64,000 bases of DNA from Borrelia sp. HM (lineage in GTDB: Bacteria; Spirochaetota; Spirochaetia; Borreliales; Borreliaceae), in assembly GCF_019669085.1 (NCBI RefSeq), contig NZ_AP024401.1, forward strand, positions 1 to 64,000. The letters run 5' to 3'. The position numbers were made by a program, and so were the translations under genes. Position 1 is the first letter of the stretch. Each line of letters starts with the position of its first letter. The notes below the pieces were generated by a model. The model saw nothing but the letters and a program-made list of their open reading frames with translations, had not been told where the DNA came from and did no database searches. Positions 57,975 through 64,000 of the stretch are shown here, piece by piece.

Positions 57975-58331
57975 CTATTTATTTTTTTTATTTTCTTCTT
58001 CATTTTTGTTATCTTTATGTTGCTCTGTAGCATCATCCCAAAATGTTGAACTTTTCTCATTTACTTTTACGTCCTTTAATAAACTATCATCAACTTTCTT
58101 GGTATTAATAAAAGATAATATAATTACACAAATAAAAAAAAGTGAAATGAAGAATGCTGTAATTCCTACAGCAATACTTGAAGACTTTGCTCCAAAAATA
58201 GACGAGCTTCCACCTCCAAACATGCCTCCTCCAATACCATCACCTTGTTCATCCTGCAATAATAATAGTAAAATAATCACAAATGAAATAATAATAAAAA
58301 ATATAAATGTTAAAAACTTAAATAATTCCAA
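57975..58331 (-). CDS. secG: preprotein translocase subunit SecG
   Basis: Small inner-membrane partner of SecYE. Length 118 residues with two membrane segments (FLTFIFFIIISFVIILLLLLQD and AVGITAFFISLFFICVIILSF) around the Gly-rich loop GDGIGGGMFGGGSSSIFG that is typical for SecG. The Lys/Glu/Asn tail is polar. It is 11 bases after tpiA, at the end of the gap-pgk-tpiA cluster. Confidence 0.92.
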   Translation of the reverse strand: MELFKFLTFIFFIIISFVIILLLLLQDEQGDGIGGGMFGGGSSSIFGAKSSSIAVGITAFFISLFFICVIILSFINTKKVDDSLLKDVKVNEKSSTFWDDATEQHKDNKNEEENKKNK

Positions 58332-58342
58332 AATAAACCCCT

Positions 58343-59107
58343 TTATTTGGCTACTTTATTAATTATACTTAAAAACGAATCAGCCTTTAAAGATGCACCA
58401 CCAATCAATGCTCCATCAATGTCCTCTTCTCCCATAAGATCTTCAACATTATTAATGTTGACAGAACCACCATACTGAATAATAATACTATCTGCTGCTG
58501 CCTTTGAATATAAAGCTTCAATCTCAAGCCTAATTGCCCTATGAACTTTCTGTGCCTCTTCCTTTGTTGCTGTTTTACCAGTTCCAATTGCCCATACAGG
58601 CTCATAAGCCAAAATTATTCTATTAAGATCAAATTCAGGCACAGAAACTAATCCATTTCTAACTTGATTTAAAACAATATCTAATGTTTTATTATTTTCT
58701 CTCTCTTTAAGACTTTCACCAACACAAATAATTAAGTATTTAAATGGATGCTTAAGTCCTGCAAGAACTTTTTTATTTATCACCTCATCAGTATCGCCAA
58801 GATAAGTTCTACACTCAGAATGACCAAGGATTACATAATCAACTCCAAATTCTAAAAGCATACTAGGTGAAATTTCGCCTGTTCTTGCTCCATTATTCTC
58901 ATAAGACATATTTTGAGCACCAAGAAGAACATTACTCCCTTTAGTAACTTCACAAACTTTATAAAGAGATGTAAATGTGGGGGCTATCATAATCACAACA
59001 TCATCCTTAACATACTTTACTCCGTCTACAACTTGTTTAGCAACACTTGCAGCTTCTACACTTGTATAGTGCATTTTCCAATTTCCCGCTAAAAATATCT
59101 TTCTCAT
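58343..59107 (-). CDS. tpiA: triosephosphate isomerase
   Basis: Interconverts dihydroxyacetone phosphate and glyceraldehyde 3-phosphate. Length 254 residues. GNWKMH has the active-site Lys, VILGHSECR the His, and [15 protein letters not shown] the catalytic Glu and the mobile loop. YGGSVN and GALIGGASL bind phosphate. It begins one base after the pgk stop. Confidence 0.97.
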   Translation of the reverse strand: MRKIFLAGNWKMHYTSVEAASVAKQVVDGVKYVKDDVVIMIAPTFTSLYKVCEVTKGSNVLLGAQNMSYENNGARTGEISPSMLLEFGVDYVILGHSECRTYLGDTDEVINKKVLAGLKHPFKYLIICVGESLKERENNKTLDIVLNQVRNGLVSVPEFDLNRIILAYEPVWAIGTGKTATKEEAQKVHRAIRLEIEALYSKAAADSIIIQYGGSVNINNVEDLMGEEDIDGALIGGASLKADSFLSIINKVAK

Positions 59108-59108
59108 T

Positions 59109-60287
59109 TTATTTTTCCAAAACTTTTATACCTGGTAAAATTTTTCCCTCAAGATACTCAAGAGAAGCACCACCCCCTGTTGAAACATGGGTTATCTTTT
59201 CAAATAAATTAAACTTATTAACAGCAGCTACTGAATCCCCTCCACCAACAACTGTAATACCAGAACAATTTGCCACATACTCTGCAACTTTTGCTGTGCC
59301 TTTAGAAAATGAATCAAACTCAAAAACTCCAAGAGGACCATTCCAAATTACAGTTTTTGCTCCAACAAGAGATTCCTCAATTTTTTTTAAAGTTTTATTA
59401 CCAATATCCATTCCAATTTTATCATCTGGAATATCAATAGAAGCAACATACTCAGGAACAGAATCTTCTTCAAAATCACTTGCAACAACATGATCAAGAG
59501 GCAAAATAACTTCTACACCTAATTCTTTTGCTTTTTGTAAAAAAGATGCAGCTACATCAATATATTCATTTTCTAAAAGAGATTTCCCAATATTATATCC
59601 TTTGATCTTTAAAAAGGTATATGCCATTCCGCCACCAATTATCATAACATTTGATTTTGGCAAAAGAGATTCTAATACCGCTATTTTTGAGGAAACTTTT
59701 GAACCACCAATTATTGCAACAAACGGCTTTTCCGGATTCTTTAAAATCTTTCCTAAAAACTCATTTTCCTTTTCTATCAAAAATCCACCTACAGCTGGCA
59801 AATAAGTTGCAAGCCCTACTGTAGAAGCATGTGCTCTGTGAGCACTACCAAAAGCATCGTTTACAAAAACATCTCCATTTTGTGATAAATTCTTTGCAAA
59901 ATCACTACAATTTTCCTCTTCTGACTTATAAAATCTTACGTTTTCAAGTAAAACAACATCTCCATTCTTCATACAAGAAACAACAGCAGAGACTTCATTA
60001 CCTATACAATCAGGAAGCATCTTAACATCTTGACCTAAGAGTTCTGATAATCTTTTAGCAACAGGCATAAGAGAATATTTAAAATTTTTCTCTCCTCTTG
60101 GCCTACCCAAATGACTCATCAGAACAACTCTGGCTCCTTGCGCTATAAGATACTCTATTGTGGGTAATGCAGCTCTAATTCTAGTATCATCAGTAATGTT
60201 CCCATCTTTTAAGGGAACATTAAAATCACATCTTACTAAAGCACGTCTACCTAAAAAGTCAAAATCTTTTATCGTTTTTATTGACAT
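59109..60287 (-). CDS. pgk: phosphoglycerate kinase
   Basis: Makes ATP and 3-phosphoglycerate from 1,3-bisphosphoglycerate. Length 392 residues. [73 protein letters not shown] and the C-terminal VVGGGDS and [14 protein letters not shown] are all present. 29 bases after gap and one base before tpiA. Confidence 0.97.
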   Translation of the reverse strand: MSIKTIKDFDFLGRRALVRCDFNVPLKDGNITDDTRIRAALPTIEYLIAQGARVVLMSHLGRPRGEKNFKYSLMPVAKRLSELLGQDVKMLPDCIGNEVSAVVSCMKNGDVVLLENVRFYKSEEENCSDFAKNLSQNGDVFVNDAFGSAHRAHASTVGLATYLPAVGGFLIEKENEFLGKILKNPEKPFVAIIGGSKVSSKIAVLESLLPKSNVMIIGGGMAYTFLKIKGYNIGKSLLENEYIDVAASFLQKAKELGVEVILPLDHVVASDFEEDSVPEYVASIDIPDDKIGMDIGNKTLKKIEESLVGAKTVIWNGPLGVFEFDSFSKGTAKVAEYVANCSGITVVGGGDSVAAVNKFNLFEKITHVSTGGGASLEYLEGKILPGIKVLEK

Positions 60288-60316
60288 TTATAATTACCTC
60301 AAGATTATTTTAGCTC

Positions 60317-61324
60317 TTATTTAATTAATTTTTGTGCAAGATCAACTACTCTTGTAGAATATCCAAATTCATTATCATACCATGAAAGCACTTTAACAAA
60401 ACCGTCTAATAAAACCATTGTCTCAAGACCATCAACTATTGAAGAATGAGAGTTTCCCTTAATATCTGAAGATACTATTGGATCTTCAGTATATCCTAAA
60501 ATACCACTCAATTCTTTAGATTCTGATGCTTTTTTAAGCACAGCATTGATCTCCTCTTTTGTAACATCTTTTTTCTTAAGTTGTACTGTAAAATCAACAA
60601 TAGAACCTGTTGGCACGGGAACTCTCATAGAAGTACCATTAAGTTTACCCTTAAGTTCAGGTAAAACAAGTCCCACAGCTTTAGCAGCACCTGTTGAAGT
60701 AGGAATAATTGAAAGAGCCCCGGCCCTTGCTCGTCTAAGATCAGCATGCGGAAGATCAAGTATTTTCTGATCATTTGTATAAGCATGAACAGTAGTCATT
60801 AGTCCTTGTTCAATACCAAAAGTCTCATGTAATACCTTTGCAAGAGGTGCAAGACAATTTGTTGTGCATGAAGCATTAGATACAGATTTTAAATCAGAAG
60901 TAATCTCATGCTCATTTACACCAAGTACGATTGTCTTAATCTCATCCTTAGCAGGAACTGTTAAAATTACCTTCTTAGCACCAGCATGATCAACGTGATC
61001 AAGATACCCACCTTTATCACTTGTTGCTGATGAAAAAACACCTGTTGATTCAATTACAACATCAACCCCAAGTTTTCCCCAAGGAAGATTTTTTGGATCT
61101 CGCTCAGCAATAATCTTTATCTCTTTACCATCTACTATAATTACTCCATCTCTTGCTTCAACTTTTTTATTATATATTCCAAAAGTTGAATCATACTTTA
61201 AAAGATGCGCAAGTGTCTTAGGATTTGTTAAGTCATTTATTGCAACAACTTCAAGTCCTCTCTCAAAAGCAATTTTAAAAACATTTCTACCTATACGCCC
61301 AAAACCATTAATGGCTAGCTTCAT
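60317..61324 (-). CDS. gap: glyceraldehyde-3-phosphate dehydrogenase
   Basis: Oxidises glyceraldehyde 3-phosphate with NAD. Length 335 residues. The NAD-binding start is [12 protein letters not shown], and the active-site Cys lies in [22 protein letters not shown] with the His region, [10 protein letters not shown], and the C-terminal [13 protein letters not shown] are standard. First gene of the gap-pgk-tpiA-secG cluster, with a 73-base gap to the upstream TPR gene. Confidence 0.97.
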   Translation of the reverse strand: MKLAINGFGRIGRNVFKIAFERGLEVVAINDLTNPKTLAHLLKYDSTFGIYNKKVEARDGVIIVDGKEIKIIAERDPKNLPWGKLGVDVVIESTGVFSSATSDKGGYLDHVDHAGAKKVILTVPAKDEIKTIVLGVNEHEITSDLKSVSNASCTTNCLAPLAKVLHETFGIEQGLMTTVHAYTNDQKILDLPHADLRRARAGALSIIPTSTGAAKAVGLVLPELKGKLNGTSMRVPVPTGSIVDFTVQLKKKDVTKEEINAVLKKASESKELSGILGYTEDPIVSSDIKGNSHSSIVDGLETMVLLDGFVKVLSWYDNEFGYSTRVVDLAQKLIK

Positions 61325-61397
61325 ACAAATCCTCCGTCTATTTTTTATTATCTACTAGAATTATTAAATAATAAATAAATTAATTACAAGTGTCAAA

Positions 61398-63389
61398 CTA
61401 TCTTTTTATAAAGACTGTATAACCTTCCTGAATATAATCTCTTAAAAGAGCAGGTGAGCTTAAAATTCCCCTGGAAATATAATCACTAACCTCTTCAATA
61501 AAGATTTCACCAAGAATATCTGATTTATTATAACTAATAAAACTAGAACTATCACTATTATATTTTAAAGACCCCTCTTTAAGAACTAAAAATTTGTCAC
61601 CTTTCTTTGCATCATTTAAATAACCAAGATTAATAAGAACATCATCTTTATTAATCTTAAGTATTTTGCCTCTCTTAGGTAAATAATCATTAAAATCCCT
61701 ATAAAAAGAAGTTAAAATATCACTTAAATACAAAACTCCTCCAGAATTATAATTAAAACTCTGAACCTTAACTCCAGTCTTACCTGAAAAAACATCTACC
61801 TTTAAACTAGCTGAATTTTTAAAAACATCCACATCAAGATCAAACATTAAAAATAAATCAAGATTATTATTTCTTGCATAAGAAAATTCTTCAGAAAAAC
61901 TACTTACCAAATAATCCTTATTTTTATCATAATTAAACTTATAATTAACTACTTCTATATTTAAATCGCGATCAAGTATCCTCTCAGCATATCGTAAAAT
62001 CATATCATTTGCACCAAAAACCTTGTTTTCATCTTGGGTAAAAATACCTATCTTATAAACTGTCTGATTATCATAAAGCTTATTCAAATCTCCCATAGTC
62101 TTATAACCATATTTAAAGAATAAAGAACTTCGAATATCAAATGCAACTGTATCGTAAAAATCCAAAATTTTAGCATCTGTGCTCTTCCTTTGTTCGACTA
62201 AATAATAAAGCTCCTCATAAGCCATCATATCCAATTTCATAAACTTATAAATTTTTGCAAGTAAAAACCTAGCATTATCATTATCAGGATAAATCTCAAT
62301 AGCATTCTTTACATTAAATATTGCTCTATTTAAATTCAAACTTTTAAAAGCCTTAAGTCCCTCATTTGCATATCTATTAGAAATTTCTATGTTAGCACTA
62401 ATTTTTTTATTTTTTTGAACAGAACTCCTAAAATTAGAAACAAAAAAACTTCCCTCAAGAGCTATATTATAAAACTCTAAATCTTTCTTCATATCCTTAG
62501 CCCTTTCCAAATTTAAAACAGCTTCGCTAACTTCACCAAGTTTTAAATAAGAATAGCCAAGTAAATAATAAAGCTCATCGGAATTTTGTTCAAGCAATAG
62601 AGCTTTTTGAAGAATATGTACAGCATCTTCATATTTAGACTGATATAAATAAACAAGAGCAAGTAAACGATAAGCATCAACAAGACCAAGGTCCTGATAA
62701 GTGGTTTTAACTAACATTAAGTAATTTTTAGCATATTTCTCAGCAACTCCTAAATTGTTATTTTTAATAGAAAATTCTGTTACTCTTTTATGAAAACTTG
62801 GCAAAGAAGTAAAATTGCTCCTAACTTTGTTTATTAAATACTGACCCTTAGCCTTCATATTCAATTTTTCATAAATATTTATAAGATGTTCAAATGCATG
62901 ATAATTTGCCTGATCATATTCAAGAATAGATAGATAATAATTAGCAGCTGCAACAAGTAACCCTTCTGTCTCAAATATTGTAGCAAGCCCAACTAAAGCA
63001 TCAATATTATTTTTTTGAGTGGAAAGAACTTCAGAATAAAATTTTTTAGCCTGTTCTGTCCCATTATTCTTAAGCAATATATTTGCATAAAGAATTTTAT
63101 ATTCGGTATCACCATTTGACATTTTATAGGCTTTTTCTATAAAAAATTGAGCCTGATTATATATCTTTAACTGATAATAAATTTTTGCAATAAATTTATA
63201 CGCATCATAATAATTAGGATTAATCCTCATAGCTTCAAGAAGCTCATCAATAGCATCATAATACTTTTGCATAAGATAATATGTTTGTGCTTTTTGATAA
63301 TATTCTATTGCAGTTGTAGTAGAACCTATTAAACTCCCAAAATTTAAATTAAAAATTAACAATATTGCCAAAAACCTGCTTAAATTCAT
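61398..63389 (-). CDS. exported TPR repeat protein (BB0058 homologue)
   Basis: Probable periplasmic protein, 663 residues. The signal FLAILLIFNLNFGSLIGS is followed by at least eight TPR-like helical repeats over residues 25-400 (AIEYYQKAQTYYLMQKYYDAIDEL, AYKFIAKIYYQLKIYNQAQFFIEKAY, LVDAYRLLALVYLYQSKYEDAVHIL and so on). The C-terminal 230 residues are different, with beta-like segments (YKIGIFTQDENKVFGANDMIL, DKFLVLKEGSLKYNSD). Function unknown; TPR proteins usually hold complexes together. The start overlaps the CBS-domain gene by ATGA. Confidence 0.75.
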   Translation of the reverse strand: MNLSRFLAILLIFNLNFGSLIGSTTTAIEYYQKAQTYYLMQKYYDAIDELLEAMRINPNYYDAYKFIAKIYYQLKIYNQAQFFIEKAYKMSNGDTEYKILYANILLKNNGTEQAKKFYSEVLSTQKNNIDALVGLATIFETEGLLVAAANYYLSILEYDQANYHAFEHLINIYEKLNMKAKGQYLINKVRSNFTSLPSFHKRVTEFSIKNNNLGVAEKYAKNYLMLVKTTYQDLGLVDAYRLLALVYLYQSKYEDAVHILQKALLLEQNSDELYYLLGYSYLKLGEVSEAVLNLERAKDMKKDLEFYNIALEGSFFVSNFRSSVQKNKKISANIEISNRYANEGLKAFKSLNLNRAIFNVKNAIEIYPDNDNARFLLAKIYKFMKLDMMAYEELYYLVEQRKSTDAKILDFYDTVAFDIRSSLFFKYGYKTMGDLNKLYDNQTVYKIGIFTQDENKVFGANDMILRYAERILDRDLNIEVVNYKFNYDKNKDYLVSSFSEEFSYARNNNLDLFLMFDLDVDVFKNSASLKVDVFSGKTGVKVQSFNYNSGGVLYLSDILTSFYRDFNDYLPKRGKILKINKDDVLINLGYLNDAKKGDKFLVLKEGSLKYNSDSSSFISYNKSDILGEIFIEEVSDYISRGILSSPALLRDYIQEGYTVFIKR

Positions 63390-64000
63390 AAACCTTCCTT
63401 CTGGGAAATTTTTATTACTTTAATATTTCTTTGATGCATATTCTTAATAGTAAACGTTAAATTATTATATTCTATCTTTTCATTTTTTAAAGGGATTCTT
63501 CCAAATAGATCATAAACAAAACCCCCAAGAGTATCAAAATCTCCATCTGGAAGACTTAATCCAAGCGACTCGTTTAAATCTTCAATTAAAACTCTAGCAG
63601 TACAAAGATAGCTACCATCTTCAAGAGGTACTATTTCATCTAGCTCATTATCAAATTCATCTTGAATATCACCCACAATCTCTTCAAGAATATCCTCAAG
63701 TGTAACAAGTCCTGCAACTCCTCCATACTCATCAACCACAATAGCAATATGAATATGATTTTCTTGAAACTCTTTTAAAAGTGAATCAATCTTTTTACTC
63801 TCAGGAACGAACATGACTTTTCGCATAATATCTTTTAGATCTATGTCATAAAAATCTTTCTTACACATATGTAAAAGTATGTCTTTTGTATGAATTATTC
63901 CAATAATATCATCTATTGTTTCCCTATAAACTGGAAACCTTGAATGATTACTAGATGTTACAACTTTTAAAATTTCATCCTTGCTTCCATAATAATCAAC
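63386..64000 (-). CDS. CorC/HlyC-type CBS domain protein, 5' end outside the window (BB0059 homologue)
   Basis: The frame is open from the window edge at 64000 and has lost its start. Visible parts are the end of CBS domain 1 and linker (SSNHSRFPVYRETIDDIIGIIHTKDILL), CBS domain 2 (FVPESKKIDSLLKEFQENHIHIAIVVDEYGGVAGLVTLEDILEEIVGDIQDE) and the C-terminal CorC_HlyC transporter-associated domain (LNESLGLSLPDGDFDTLGGFVYDLFGRIP). Such proteins are linked to magnesium/cobalt efflux; the old name haemolysin is not supported. An internal ATG at 63868 is not the start. It overlaps the TPR gene by four bases. Confidence 0.88.
   Translation of the reverse strand, partial: VDYYGSKDEILKVVTSSNHSRFPVYRETIDDIIGIIHTKDILLHMCKKDFYDIDLKDIMRKVMFVPESKKIDSLLKEFQENHIHIAIVVDEYGGVAGLVTLEDILEEIVGDIQDEFDNELDEIVPLEDGSYLCTARVLIEDLNESLGLSLPDGDFDTLGGFVYDLFGRIPLKNEKIEYNNLTFTIKNMHQRNIKVIKISQKEGL

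Noticed and set aside
57916-58362. Plus-strand frame of 148 codons between ung and tpiA
   Set aside because: It is the mirror of secG, whose membrane segments and Gly-rich loop are clear on the minus strand.
59047-59493. Plus-strand frames opposite pgk and gap (also 59602-59805, 60546-60770)
   Set aside because: Pgk and Gap are unambiguous on the other strand.
63386-63868. A short 160-residue CBS protein starting at ATG 63868
   Set aside because: The frame continues upstream to the window edge with CBS-type sequence, so this ATG is internal.

Overview
The window is AT-rich spirochaete DNA from a relapsing-fever group Borrelia. Three things support this. The first 10 kb carries several variable large protein (vlp) antigen genes and fragments. 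The remaining genes follow the order of the left end of the Borrelia chromosome (homologues of BB0002 to BB0059). The tmRNA tag and several Borrelia-specific genes (p13, bpuR, BB0028, BB0038) are present. The species cannot be fixed by reading alone, and gene names by BB number are from memory of the B. burgdorferi order.

Region 1 (1-10.36 kb) is a left-end accessory region. A plus-strand lipoprotein gene is followed by seven vlp units, all on the minus strand. They are one silent cassette without a signal peptide, four open genes with lipoprotein signals, one single-base frameshift copy, and one copy with a nonsense codon and an internal deletion. A mosaic vlp scar then abuts the 3' end of a GH3 beta-hexosaminidase-like gene. 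Each unit is followed by a similar hairpin terminator, and most are preceded by a homopurine tract on the coding strand whose length differs between copies. Repeated 5' (signal peptide) and 3' blocks look like substrates for gene conversion.

Region 2 (10.35-33.5 kb) is housekeeping. It holds the GH3 hydrolase, a phosphohexomutase, trpS with an AI-2E family permease, and a HAD phosphatase. A tightly coupled plus-strand run follows: cdaA, a YbbR protein, acpS, a DUF2225 protein, truA, a hypothetical gene and priA. Then come udk with a rhodanese-like gene, a YitT protein, and a minus-strand run folD, yebC, ruvC, ruvA, ruvB, queA, pfp, hypothetical, rluD-like. An intact RuvC is notable because Lyme borreliae are usually described as lacking it.

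Region 3 (33.6-54.7 kb) is rich in envelope genes: a small outer-membrane candidate, the BB0028-type BAM lipoprotein, two LepB paralogues (one without the catalytic dyad), a PEGA plus FGE-like protein, smpB, p13, parC/parE, plsC, a pallilysin-like lipoprotein, a parvulin-like chaperone, cheR, phoU, smc, rnhB and bpuR.

Region 4 (54.7-64 kb) has tRNA-Gly(UCC), tmRNA, two tandem COG1738-type transporters, ung, the cluster gap-pgk-tpiA-secG, a TPR protein and the 3' part of a CorC/HlyC-type CBS protein that runs off the window.
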